Source of the DNA: a candidate division KSB1 bacterium | GTDB taxonomy: Bacteria; Zhuqueibacterota; Zhuqueibacteria; Zhuqueibacterales; Zhuqueibacteraceae | Length of the DNA: 64,000 bases | Direction of reading: 5' to 3' | Assembly (NCBI GenBank): GCA_034506175.1 | Contig: JAPDQB010000035.1 | Location: 1-64,000 of the forward strand | In this document: positions 1 to 8,208 of the stretch, piece by piece | How positions within the stretch are numbered: position 1 is the first letter of the stretch | Layout of the letters: every line of letters starts with the position of its first letter | The notes under the pieces: model-generated | Told to the model about the DNA's origin: nothing | The model's database searches: none | Seen by the model: the letters and a program-made list of their open reading frames with translations, nothing else | Position numbers and translations under genes: made by a program

Positions 1-81
1 TTAAAATATCTCGACGAAATCAATGAAATGCCGGTAGTGTTCAAATGGAAATACAAACTTGATGAACTGTCTGTTGTGTAA
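1..81 (+). CDS. C-terminal end of an unidentified protein (partial)
   Basis: An open frame runs in from the left edge and ends with TAA at 79-81, giving 26 residues that end in ...YKLDELSVV. The residues are charged and hydrophobic in a protein-like mix, but the piece is too short to assign to a family. It could also be a chance open frame. The AT-rich spacer after it supports a gene end here. Confidence 0.3.
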   Translation, partial: LKYLDEINEMPVVFKWKYKLDELSVV

Positions 82-377
82 ATCATTACGAAATCATTGC
101 TATGTTAATTAGGAATCAAACTACTAGGCACAACATGGCTGAAAATCAACCAACGTACTGATCACTTTTTTGCCTTTTATAATGAATATGAAAACAGCAA
201 AGCCAAATCTGCTTTTATATGACAACTTTTACAGATTTAGAATTGGGCAATTATCTTGTTTTTAGATATTTAGTCCAGTCCGACTTTTTTATGACAATGG
301 CTTATTTTTCTCATGGGCGGCATCGAGTTTGCAGTGATTTAAAAGGGTAAGATGGGTTCAAATTAGGAAGATTTTTT
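82..377. other. AT-rich intergenic region
   Basis: About 300 bases of AT-rich sequence with no convincing open frame. It probably carries the promoter of the response regulator that starts at 378. I see no clear hairpin, tRNA or paired -35/-10 boxes that I would commit to. Confidence 0.5.
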
Positions 378-899
378 ATGGATGTTCTCAGGCGTATTTT
401 GGTGGTGGATGATGAAGAAGACCTAACCTGGAGCATTGCCAAGAGTCTCGAGAAACACGACAAGACTTTTGAGGTCATCTGCGTCAATAACGGCGATCGC
501 GCGCTGGCTTATCTTGCGGCTTCGCATGTGGATTTGGTGATTACGGATGTTCGAATGCCGGGCCGGGACGGCTGGGCTTTGCTGCGCGATATTGAGCGTG
601 ATTATCCCCGAACGCGCGTGATCATTATGACGGCGCACGGCTCGGAAGAATTGCGCCGCCAGTACGCGCTTCACGAGGCGCCGTTATATTATTATCTTGA
701 AAAACCCTTTGAGCTGCAAGACCTGCGCAAATTGATCTGTGCGGCGTTGGAGGTTTCCGAATGGGCCGAAGACAAAAACCATTTCGGCTCCCTCGATTTG
801 GAAAAGGGGAACTTCGCGACGGACTCACCAGGTGCTTCGAATCAAGGCCTCATGCCGGCCGGCTGGCCGAATCTGCTGCACCCCAAGCTCATCGAATAA
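378..899 (+). CDS. response regulator receiver-domain protein
   Basis: A CheY-like receiver domain fills residues 5-125. The acidic pocket is D11-D12-E13, the phosphoacceptor is D57 in VITDVRMPGRDG, the switch threonine is T85 in IIMTAHG, and the conserved lysine is K109 in EKPF. After the receiver comes a tail of about 48 residues rich in G, N and P with no DNA-binding or enzymatic output domain, so signalling probably works by protein-protein contact or phosphorelay. The ATG is preceded by an AGGA ribosome-binding site. No histidine kinase lies nearby, so it is an orphan within this window. The assignment as a receiver protein is firm; its partner is unknown. Confidence 0.93.
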   Translation: MDVLRRILVVDDEEDLTWSIAKSLEKHDKTFEVICVNNGDRALAYLAASHVDLVITDVRMPGRDGWALLRDIERDYPRTRVIIMTAHGSEELRRQYALHEAPLYYYLEKPFELQDLRKLICAALEVSEWAEDKNHFGSLDLEKGNFATDSPGASNQGLMPAGWPNLLHPKLIE

Positions 900-988
900 A
901 CGAAACCCTTTCGGCGTTTTCAATTTGATCTTGTGGGCATTATTTAAATTATAGCAGGGGCATGCACATGCATCACGGAGTTACACCC

Positions 989-1696
989 ATGTCTCAACAC
1001 AATGGATTCACGAGTTTGTTCGTGGGCCGCCAGGGCAAAATCTTGCTTTTGGTAACGCTCGCGGTCATGTTTTGCATTTCGCTGGCAAGCCTGGCGTTTC
1101 GGTTTTATTCGCTCGACCAAAGCACGGAAAGAATGGTTCATCTCGAGCGCTCGCTGAACAATTTGAAAGCGGCGCTGAATGTCGATTCGGTGCGCCAGCA
1201 TCAAATTCAAAAAATCATGGCCATCATCGAAAAATATAATCCCGCCATGGCAGCGGCCATGCGCTACGAGATCGCCGACGAGATTTACCGCATGGCGATC
1301 AAGTATCCGAATTTGAATGTCGATCTGATTTGCGCGACGATCACGCACGAGAGCGCGCTGACCTGGCGGCCAGACGTTCGCTCGCAAGCCGGCGCGATGG
1401 GGCTGATGCAAATCATGCCGGCGACCGGCGTTTTTCTCGCGGCCGACGAGGGCATTCCGTGGACTTCGCCGCAGGAAATTTTGTATAATCCCATTCTCAA
1501 TATCCGTCTCGGCTGCCGTTACTTGTCGACGCTGATTTCACTTTACGAGCTGGACGGCGGCCTGGCCGCCTACAACGGCGGGGAGAAACGCGCGGTGATG
1601 TGGTTGGCCAGCGGCAGAGACAATAAAGTTTTGTGGGAAGAAACACGCGGCTATATTCCGGCAGTGTTGAAGCTTTACGAGCAGTTTCAAGATTAG
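989..1696 (+). CDS. membrane-anchored lytic transglycosylase (SLT domain)
   Basis: The protein has 235 residues and probably cleaves the MurNAc-GlcNAc bond of peptidoglycan in the periplasm. A single hydrophobic segment (about residues 16-38) anchors it, a helical stalk follows, and the C-terminal half is a goose-lysozyme-like SLT domain. The catalytic glutamate lies in ATITHESAL. It is followed by the family motif AGAMGLMQIMPATG and, near the end, by LAAYNGG. The start at 989 is chosen because GGAG lies 8 bases upstream; an in-frame ATG at 962 would add nine residues. It lies about 90 bases after the response regulator and may share its transcript. Confidence 0.92.
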   Translation: MSQHNGFTSLFVGRQGKILLLVTLAVMFCISLASLAFRFYSLDQSTERMVHLERSLNNLKAALNVDSVRQHQIQKIMAIIEKYNPAMAAAMRYEIADEIYRMAIKYPNLNVDLICATITHESALTWRPDVRSQAGAMGLMQIMPATGVFLAADEGIPWTSPQEILYNPILNIRLGCRYLSTLISLYELDGGLAAYNGGEKRAVMWLASGRDNKVLWEETRGYIPAVLKLYEQFQD

Positions 1697-1741
1697 AGCG
1701 GCGCTCGATACGTTGCGAAATTACACTTGCATCAAGCAAAT

Positions 1742-2182
1742 TCAGCGCTCGGCAAGCCAGAGTCCCCAAAACGCAGATGCGGAATCCCGTCGCCCAGCGC
1801 CATTGTGCCGGCGTCGTTGTACGATTTTCATTACCTGTCGCCGCACCGTTCCATGTCCGACCATCAAAAATCGCGTTGGTGCTGATGCCTGGTTTTTCAT
1901 GCGTTGTCTTTTGCCGTGCAATCGGCCACGAGGACCGGCCATCCTGATTCACCACCCGGTGGTCATACCCTGCACGATCATGTTCGGATTCGCGTTGACC
2001 GGCGGCGTGCTCAAACCGTAGTCGGAGTGCGAGTGGATGTCGATGAATCCGGGAACGACATAAAGACCCTGCGCTTCAATCGTACGTTTGGCAGCAGCAT
2101 TAATCCCGCCGGCGAACAAAACAATCTTTCCACAACTCAAAATATAGCAAGATGGCCGATGACTTTTCCTGCCTTGATTCAA
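1742..2182 (-). pseudogene. decayed N-acyl-D-amino-acid deacylase fragment
   Basis: On the minus strand, 2182-1949 encodes the amidohydrolase metal-site segment (VVPGFIDIHSHSDYG) followed by NPNMIVQGMTTG. In a different frame, 1742-1942 continues with FLMVGHGTVRRQVMK, which matches the next conserved block of the same family. The intact deacylase at 12509-14092 has the equivalent APGFIDVHAH and ATLIGHNTVRRAVMK. The N-terminus, the intervening residues and most of the C-terminal barrel are missing and the frame is broken, so this is a remnant. Its 5' end overlaps the start of the epimerase gene at 2159. Confidence 0.72.
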
Positions 2183-3193
2183 AATGTCGCTGAGTTAAAT
2201 GAAGTTTTGTCGCGGCCAACCGCTGAAGTCGTGGAGTCGATAAAAAAACTCGATGGCGACTTCATGCTGCTCGGTGCCGGCGGGAAAATGGGCCCGTCGT
2301 TGGCGGAATTGACGCAACGCGCCGTTGCCGCTGCGGGAATGAAGAAAAAAATCATTGCGGTCTCGCGTTTTTCCAATCAAACGGAACGCCAGCGCTTGCA
2401 ATCAATCGGCATCGAAACCGTTTCCGGCAATCTGCTTGACGCCAATGCGTTGCAGAATTTGCCGGAAGTGGAAAATGTGATTTATATGGCAGGCATGAAA
2501 TTCGGTTCCACCGACAAAGCCGCAGAGACGTGGGCCATCAATACCTATTTGCCGGGCATGGTGGCGCAAAAATTCAAATCCTCGCGCATCGTGCTTTTTT
2601 CCACCGGCAATGTTTACCCCTTGACACCGGTGCGGCTCGGTGGCTGCACGGAAGATGATCCGGTGAACCCCATTGGTGAATATGCACAATCAGCGCTGGG
2701 ACGCGAGAGAATCTTCGAATATTTCAGCCGTGAGTTGGAAATCCCCGGCGTGATTATCCGCTTGAATTACGCCATTGATTTGCGTTACGGCATTTTGCTG
2801 GATGTGGCGCAGAAAGTTTTTCAGCGCCGGCCAATCGACTTGACGATGGGGTATGTGAACGTGATTTGGCAGGGCGAGGCCAATGCCGTGGTCTTGCGCG
2901 CGTTCGAGCTTTGCGAAACCCCGCCGGCGATATTAAACGTTACCGGCCCGGAAACGGTATCGATCCGGGAATTGGCAAAAAAATTCGGCGAAATTTTTCA
3001 GACCGAGCCACGCTTCGAAAATTTTGAAGCTGAGACGGCGCTGCTCAGCAACGCCAGCCGTTGCCATCGGCTCTTCGGTCCGTCAACCGTCTCGCTGGCG
3101 CAAATGATCGCGTGGGTGGCGCATTGGGTGAAAATCTCCGGCCCGACTCTGGCGAAGCCGACGCATTATGAAACCCGGGATGGAAAATTTTGA
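2159..3193 (+). CDS. NAD-dependent epimerase/dehydratase family protein
   Basis: The protein has 344 residues and is a short-chain dehydrogenase of the extended (sugar-nucleotide epimerase) type. The Rossmann nucleotide-binding loop is LLGAGGKMGPSL near the N-terminus. A strand ending in VENVIYMAG and a segment FSTGNVYP follow, but the usual YxxxK catalytic pair is not obvious: GEYAQSALGRER aligns with it and lacks the lysine. Substrate and even activity are therefore uncertain. The start at 2159 is chosen because the open frame upstream overlaps the decayed deacylase and does not look like protein. It precedes the glycosyltransferase-DUF4922-SpoIID run on the same strand, but a strong promoter lies between (3199-3227). 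Confidence 0.85.
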   Translation: MTFPALIQNVAELNEVLSRPTAEVVESIKKLDGDFMLLGAGGKMGPSLAELTQRAVAAAGMKKKIIAVSRFSNQTERQRLQSIGIETVSGNLLDANALQNLPEVENVIYMAGMKFGSTDKAAETWAINTYLPGMVAQKFKSSRIVLFSTGNVYPLTPVRLGGCTEDDPVNPIGEYAQSALGRERIFEYFSRELEIPGVIIRLNYAIDLRYGILLDVAQKVFQRRPIDLTMGYVNVIWQGEANAVVLRAFELCETPPAILNVTGPETVSIRELAKKFGEIFQTEPRFENFEAETALLSNASRCHRLFGPSTVSLAQMIAWVAHWVKISGPTLAKPTHYETRDGKF

Positions 3194-3198
3194 AAGCC

Positions 3199-3227
3199 TT
3201 GACAAAAAATTTCACATTGTGTATATT
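3199..3227 (+). promoter_or_regulatory. sigma70-type promoter
   Basis: TTGACA at 3199-3204 and TATATT at 3222-3227 are separated by exactly 17 bases. This is nearly the E. coli consensus and unlike the TTTG/TAnnTTTG promoters typical of Bacteroidota. It lies 53 bases before the glycosyltransferase start, so it probably drives that gene and the DUF4922 gene behind it. Confidence 0.7.
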
Positions 3228-3279
3228 GAGCATGCAACCAGTATCCTCCATTTCAGACCTCTGAAAATTTTGACCTCAC

Positions 3280-4749
3280 ATGAGTCTCACGATCGCACTT
3301 CCCCATTCTCCGTTCGATCATTTTGGGAAGACTTTGCAAAATTTTTTGAATTGTCCGCTCGTTCAAAAAGTTTATGTGCTCCACAATGGGGGATATGCTG
3401 CTTCGCATGCCAAATGCGAAGCATTGCGGGCGGATTCACTGACCGGCGGCGCGGCGATCAACGAACTTGTTGACAAGACAAAGACGGAATTTTTGTTGTT
3501 TGTCAACCAGCCTCAAGAGATCACACTCGGGCAAGCGGCATTGGAACGATTCACCGATGTTGCGCAGCAAACCGGCGCCGGACTGGCTTATGCGGATTTC
3601 TACGAAGTGAAAGCCGGCGCGCGCGCCGAGCATCCATTGAACGATTATCAACTCGGCAGCATTCGCGACAACTTCGACTTCGGCGCGCTGATGCTTTTTT
3701 CCGTGGAGGCCATTCGCGAGGCCGTGAAGAAATACGGCCCCTGCCCCCAAGTGCAATGGGCGGGATTATACGATCTGCGGCTCAAGGTTTCCATCGACCG
3801 TCCGGTATTTCATATCCAGGAATTTCTTTACACCAAAACCGAATCCGACTTCCGTCAAAGCGGCGAAAAACAATTTGATTATGTCGATCCCCGCAATCAG
3901 GCGGTGCAGAAAGAGATGGAGCAGGTGGCGACGCAACATTTGAAAAACATCGGCGCGTATCTCGAGCCGCGCTTCCGGCCGATTCCACCGGCAACAACAA
4001 ATTTTCCGGTTGAAGCGAGCGTGATTATTCCGGTGCGCAACCGCGTCAAAACCGTTGCCGACGCCGTGCAAAGCGCATTGAAGCAGAAAGCCGGTTTTCC
4101 GTTCAATGTCCTCGTTGTCGATAACCATTCGACCGACGGCACCACGGATTTGCTGGCAAAGCTCGCGCAACAAGACAAGCGCGTGAAGCACTTTATTCCG
4201 GCGCGCCATGATTTGGGCATCGGCGGCTGCTGGAACGAAGCGCTGCTCTCCGAACACTGCGGCCAATTTGCCGTGCAGCTCGATTCCGACGACATTTATT
4301 CTGATGATCAGACCCTGCAAAAAGTCGTAAGCGAGTTTTCGCGCGGCGACTTTGCGATGGTCATCGGCTCGTACAAACTGGTGAATTTCGATTTGCAAGA
4401 AATTCCGCCGGGCGTGATCGATCACCGCGAATGGACGCCGGAGAACGGCCGCAACAACGCGCTGCGCATCAACGGCCTCGGCGCGCCGCGCGCCTTTCGA
4501 ACCGAGCTGGCGCGAAAAGCTCTGCTGCCAAATGTGAGTTATGGCGAAGATTACGCCATTGCTTTGCGTCTCTCGCGCGAATACCAGATCGGCAGAATCT
4601 ACGAGCCGATTTATCTCTGCCGCCGCTGGGAGGGCAACACCGACGCGGCGCTTCCCATCGAAAAGCTCAATCGCCACGATCTCTACAAAGACCGCCTGCG
4701 CACGATTGAAATCATGGCGCGCCAACGCCTGAATCGGAAGGGAAAATAA
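3280..4749 (+). CDS. two-domain family 2 glycosyltransferase
   Basis: The protein has 489 residues. Residues 245-480 form a GT-A fold family 2 glycosyltransferase: SVIIPVRNR (247-255), VDNHSTDGT (280-288), the metal-binding QLDSDD (333-338) and a YGEDYAIALRL acidic motif near 421. Residues 1-225 look like a second, degenerate GT-A domain (LLFVNQPQEITL, LAYADFYEV) lacking a clear DxD, perhaps structural. There is no signal peptide or membrane helix, so it is cytoplasmic. Six bases separate its TAA from the GTG start of the DUF4922 gene, indicating co-transcription. Donor and acceptor are unknown. Confidence 0.9.
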   Translation: MSLTIALPHSPFDHFGKTLQNFLNCPLVQKVYVLHNGGYAASHAKCEALRADSLTGGAAINELVDKTKTEFLLFVNQPQEITLGQAALERFTDVAQQTGAGLAYADFYEVKAGARAEHPLNDYQLGSIRDNFDFGALMLFSVEAIREAVKKYGPCPQVQWAGLYDLRLKVSIDRPVFHIQEFLYTKTESDFRQSGEKQFDYVDPRNQAVQKEMEQVATQHLKNIGAYLEPRFRPIPPATTNFPVEASVIIPVRNRVKTVADAVQSALKQKAGFPFNVLVVDNHSTDGTTDLLAKLAQQDKRVKHFIPARHDLGIGGCWNEALLSEHCGQFAVQLDSDDIYSDDQTLQKVVSEFSRGDFAMVIGSYKLVNFDLQEIPPGVIDHREWTPENGRNNALRINGLGAPRAFRTELARKALLPNVSYGEDYAIALRLSREYQIGRIYEPIYLCRRWEGNTDAALPIEKLNRHDLYKDRLRTIEIMARQRLNRKGK

Positions 4750-4755
4750 GCCGCC

Positions 4756-5739
4756 GTGAATGCCATTGCCAACAGAATTTTTGTCTCGTATGATTTTTCC
4801 AATTCCACGCCATTGTCCGATCTTTTGCTTCAGCTTTTGAATGAGCAAAAGCGCATTTGGCCGATGGCAGCGGATGGTTACGCGTCGCTTCAGAATGCTC
4901 AGATTCGTGAAGTGAAGTGCAGTACGTTTTCGGTGTGGCTGCAGTTCAATCCCAAACGCATCATCAGCACCGGCGCCAAAGTGGATGCGCAGTCAATAAA
5001 CTCGCGGCAGTGTTTTCTCTGCATCGATCATCTTCCGCCCGAGCAAAAAGGCGTGTTGTACGAAAATGATTTTCTTGTGCTCTGCAACCCGATGCCGATT
5101 TTCCCGGCGCATTACACCGTCTCACATCTCAACCATCTTCCCCAGTTCATCGAGCCGTATCTCGCCACCTTTTTGCGGCTGGCGCGGGATTTAAGCCCCC
5201 AGTTTACGGTTTTTTATAACGGCGCCCAATGCGGCGCTTCGGCGCCTGATCATATACACTTTCAAATCGCGCCGGCGGGGAAGATTCCTATCGAGCAGGA
5301 AGCGGTGGAGGCGCACCGCCGCGAACGTGTTGGCGAGATTGACGGAGTTGCCACATTTTTGTTGCGAGATTTGGGGCGCGCCGTCATCGTCTTTGAAGGA
5401 ACGAACAGCGAAAGTGTCACGCGAGTCGTTCGTGAGCAGCTCGCGAAGATGAAGGCAACTCTCAATATTGCGGATGAACCGAAAATCAATGTCATTTGCA
5501 ACTATAACGCGCCGCAATGGCGCGTGATTCTCTTCCCACGCCGCCAGCATCGCCCCGAGGTTTTCTTCAAAGAAGGCGACGATAAAGTGGTCATCAGTCC
5601 CGCCTCGGTGGACATGGGCGGCTTGATCATTACGCCGTTGGAGAAAGATTTTAACACAGTGGACGCCAATATGATCGAGGAGATTTATCGGGAGGTGAGT
5701 TGGGATGAGGCGATGGTTAGGAAGATGTTACTCGGTTAG
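4756..5739 (+). CDS. DUF4922 domain HIT-like nucleotidyltransferase/phosphorylase
   Basis: The protein has 327 residues and starts at GTG, 6 bases after the glycosyltransferase stop. It contains CFLC (residues 86-89), likely a metal-binding pair, and the histidine-triad-type motif HIHFQ (166-170) in APDHIHFQIAPAG. This motif marks the galactose-1-phosphate uridylyltransferase / Ap4A phosphorylase branch of the HIT superfamily, where the middle histidine is the nucleotidylated residue. The sequence matches my recollection of DUF4922, a family often found beside SpoIID-like genes in Bacteroidota. It plausibly transfers or phosphorolyses a nucleotide-sugar made or used by the neighbouring glycosyltransferase; that role is inference. 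Confidence 0.85.
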   Translation: MNAIANRIFVSYDFSNSTPLSDLLLQLLNEQKRIWPMAADGYASLQNAQIREVKCSTFSVWLQFNPKRIISTGAKVDAQSINSRQCFLCIDHLPPEQKGVLYENDFLVLCNPMPIFPAHYTVSHLNHLPQFIEPYLATFLRLARDLSPQFTVFYNGAQCGASAPDHIHFQIAPAGKIPIEQEAVEAHRRERVGEIDGVATFLLRDLGRAVIVFEGTNSESVTRVVREQLAKMKATLNIADEPKINVICNYNAPQWRVILFPRRQHRPEVFFKEGDDKVVISPASVDMGGLIITPLEKDFNTVDANMIEEIYREVSWDEAMVRKMLLG

Positions 5740-5755
5740 TGTCATAGAAAAATTG

Positions 5756-5827
5756 CACCAACGGATAGATTAAGCCCGGCGGATGTTTTTATCAGTTGGG
5801 CTTAATCTATCCGTTGGTGATTTTTTT
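5756..5827 (+). terminator. 22-bp perfect palindrome with T tract
   Basis: Positions 5756-5777 and 5798-5819 are perfect 22-base inverted repeats, with a 20-base loop and a run of seven T directly after. It could terminate transcription after the DUF4922 gene. Its core (CACCAACGGAT) recurs at 17800, so it may be a dispersed palindromic repeat doubling as a terminator. It stands between the DUF4922 gene and the SpoIID-like gene. Confidence 0.7.
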
Positions 5828-5850
5828 ACCGAACAAGCAAATACATCAAA

Positions 5851-7185
5851 ATGATTACCCAAGAACCCACTATCTCCATCGGCATCTACGAAGGCCGTTT
5901 CGTTGCCACTGGCTTCTTGAGGGGATTATTCTCGATCAATGACGGCGCGCGCTTGGATGGAGAATTTCGGATTGAAGCCGGCTCGAATCAGCTCGTCATG
6001 ACTGACGCGAGCGGCAAAGAGATGGCGCGTGGCAAGGAAATCTCGTGCGTACCGATTTCTCGCGGAACGTTCACGCTGCGTGAGGTGACCATTGGAGTCA
6101 AGTTTCACTGGGAACGCCGGGAAGATCAAACCTTCGAGGGCGGGCTGCGTTTCTTGCGGCGCGAAGACGGCACGATCACGGCGATCAACGAAATTCCGGT
6201 CGAAGCTTATCTCAAAAGCGTGATCTCTTCCGAAATGAGCGCCGAAGCGCCAAGCGAGCTGCTCAAAGCTCACGCCATCACCTCGCGAAGCTGGCTGGTG
6301 GCGATGCTGGAGCGGCAAAAGAAATTTAGGAACATTGACAAGCCCTCCCGCCGCTCTTTCGAGTCCGGCGATGAGATCATTCGCTGGTACGACCGTGAGG
6401 ATCACCGCGATTTCGAGGTTTGCGCCGACGATCATTGCCAGCGCTATCAAGGCCTCACGAAAATCATTTCAACCGCCGCGGCACAGGCCGTTGACGAGAC
6501 GCGCGGCTTGTTTTTGGTTTACGGCGATGAAATCTGCGACGCGCGCTTTTCGAAATCTTGCGGCGGCATCAGCGAGGCGTTTGAAAATGCGTGGGAAGAC
6601 GTGGCCGTGCCTTATCTCCAGCCGGTATCGGACGCGCCGGTTCAACATCCGCACATCATGAGCGAACCACAGGCGGAGCAGTGGATGCTTTCGTCACCGG
6701 AAGCATATTGCAACACCAGTGACGGCAACATTCTGCGGCAAATTCTCCCTTCGTTCGATCAGGAGACAACGGACTTCTTTCGGTGGAAGGTGCTTTACCA
6801 GCGTCAAGAGCTTGAAGAAATTCTCACCGCCAAGTCCGGAATGAACTTCGGCACGCTTCTCGAGCTGGTGCCGGTGCAGCGCGGCCCTTCCGGAAGAATC
6901 ATCAAATTGAAAATTGCCGGCACTGAAAAGACTGTGGTGGTTGGAAAGGAGTTGGAGATTCGGCGGTGGCTGTCAAAAAGCCATTTGTATTCTTCCGCTT
7001 TCATTGTTCGCACGGAGCGTGACGAAAGGGGCGTGCCGCTTCGCTTCATCCTGCACGGGGCAGGTTGGGGGCACGGAGTGGGATTGTGCCAAATCGGCGC
7101 GGCGGTGATGGCAACGAAGGGATTCAAAGCGGAGGAAATTGTGAAGCATTATTTTCGAAATGTTGAGCTGAGAAAGCTGTACTGA
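5851..7185 (+). CDS. SpoIID/LytB-domain protein without export signal
   Basis: The protein has 444 residues. The SpoIID-type core is clear: EIPVEAYLKSVISSEMS (114-130, candidate catalytic E128), AHAITSRSWL (141-150), and the C-terminal signature GWGHGVGLCQIGA (about 405-417). Members of this family such as SpoIID are lytic transglycosylases that cut peptidoglycan outside the membrane. Here the N-terminus (MITQEPTISIGIYEG) has no signal peptide or helix, so the protein seems cytoplasmic. With the DUF4922 and glycosyltransferase genes before it, it may act on a soluble glycan or muropeptide. Its stop codon directly abuts the stop codon of the convergent Uma2 gene. Confidence 0.9.
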   Translation: MITQEPTISIGIYEGRFVATGFLRGLFSINDGARLDGEFRIEAGSNQLVMTDASGKEMARGKEISCVPISRGTFTLREVTIGVKFHWERREDQTFEGGLRFLRREDGTITAINEIPVEAYLKSVISSEMSAEAPSELLKAHAITSRSWLVAMLERQKKFRNIDKPSRRSFESGDEIIRWYDREDHRDFEVCADDHCQRYQGLTKIISTAAAQAVDETRGLFLVYGDEICDARFSKSCGGISEAFENAWEDVAVPYLQPVSDAPVQHPHIMSEPQAEQWMLSSPEAYCNTSDGNILRQILPSFDQETTDFFRWKVLYQRQELEEILTAKSGMNFGTLLELVPVQRGPSGRIIKLKIAGTEKTVVVGKELEIRRWLSKSHLYSSAFIVRTERDERGVPLRFILHGAGWGHGVGLCQIGAAVMATKGFKAEEIVKHYFRNVELRKLY

Positions 7186-7686
7186 TTAAACCGTGCAGTA
7201 GCAGCCGCATTCCAGATTGATCTGCACCGGCGAAACGCGGCGTGTCACGCCATCCCGACGCACGTGGAGCACCAGCAGCGTGTAAGGATCGAAGACCACC
7301 ACATCTTTCACGCCTTGCGAGAGATAAAAACGGGGGCCAATCTCGAGGTCTTTGGCTTCGTAGCCCTTGCTGACGACTTCGATCACGGCTTCGGGAATCA
7401 ACGTGATCATCTCGTCCTGCTCTTCCGGCTCTCGGCAAAAAATCGCAATATCCGGACGTTTCACCGAGCCGTCGGGAAAATTGATGTACACATCATCAAT
7501 ATGAATGCACGCGCAATTTGCGTCTGATTGTGGCAGCTTTTCAATCGTTTTTCGAATCCGGTCGACGGCTTTTTGATGTCGATAGGGAGGATGGCTTTCC
7601 CATATCGGAAAGCCGCCAACAATTTCAAGCCGAATGCCGAGTTCTTCTGCACGCAAAAATGCCGGGTTCATAGTTTTATAACTCAT
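7186..7686 (-). CDS. Uma2 family restriction-endonuclease-like protein
   Basis: The protein has 166 residues and the PD-(D/E)XK-like core of the Uma2/DUF820 family: RPDIAIF followed by PEAVIEVVSKGYEAKDLEIG, and a strand KDVVVFDP. The biological role of Uma2 proteins is poorly known; they are abundant in Cyanobacteria and several candidate phyla and may be mobile. It is shorter than and only distantly similar to the other two Uma2 proteins of the window (27087 and 63056). It lies convergent to the SpoIID-like gene with no spacer. No partner gene is obvious. Confidence 0.85.
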   Translation of the reverse strand: MSYKTMNPAFLRAEELGIRLEIVGGFPIWESHPPYRHQKAVDRIRKTIEKLPQSDANCACIHIDDVYINFPDGSVKRPDIAIFCREPEEQDEMITLIPEAVIEVVSKGYEAKDLEIGPRFYLSQGVKDVVVFDPYTLLVLHVRRDGVTRRVSPVQINLECGCYCTV

Positions 7687-7843
7687 AAATTGTGAGCTTA
7701 AGAATGTCTGATAGAAGCGCTTTTTTCATATAACCCTCACACGTTTCGTTTATCAGGATGCTGCTTAAAAATACGCAATGCTTCATTCAAAGTCGAGTTT
7801 TGCAAGGCGACAAACATTTTGCAGCTTATGTTTGTATATCGTC

Positions 7844-8074
7844 TCAATTTTCCAACGCCATAAACAGCGTATTCAAACCCTCCGCCAACGTCGGATGCGC
7901 GAAGATGTCGTCCCGCAAAACGGGGTGTGGTGTTGCCTTCTTTGAGAAGATTGTCTCGGACAATGCGATAAGCATCATAACAATATGTGTGAACGCCGGT
8001 CCGCCTTTCACATCGCCGAGCGCGAAAATGCCAGGCACGTTGGTTTCCAACTTCTCATTCACCTTGACAAAACC
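7844..8074 (-). pseudogene. remnant of a pyridine nucleotide-disulfide oxidoreductase
   Basis: The minus strand encodes GFVKVNEKLETNVPGI, then FALGDVKGGPAFTH, which is the FAD-binding second signature of mercuric reductase/dihydrolipoamide dehydrogenase-type flavoproteins. A few residues later comes AHPTLAEGLNTLF, which belongs to the extreme C-terminal dimerisation region. Nearly the whole interface domain between them is deleted and the entire N-terminal two thirds is absent; a stop codon lies directly before the first residue. The surrounding 7687-8208 region holds nothing else that I can recognise. Confidence 0.75.
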
Positions 8075-8208
8075 TTAGCGAGAGTTCCATTTCTGTGAGC
8101 GAGTAAATCTTTTGGGTTGCGGCTCGTCCGCGTTGGGCATTCAACTTAAAAATCCACCATCAGTTTTTCAATATTCAAATCCTGCACCTGAAGGCGCGAC
8201 GACAAGAG

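Noticed and set aside
345..371. GGGTTCAAATT considered as a tRNA T-loop
   Set aside because: No acceptor, anticodon or D-arm can be folded around it.
1904..2158. N-terminal extension of the epimerase gene
   Set aside because: The first 85 codons overlap the antisense deacylase remnant and read as non-protein sequence; the family-like start is at 2159.
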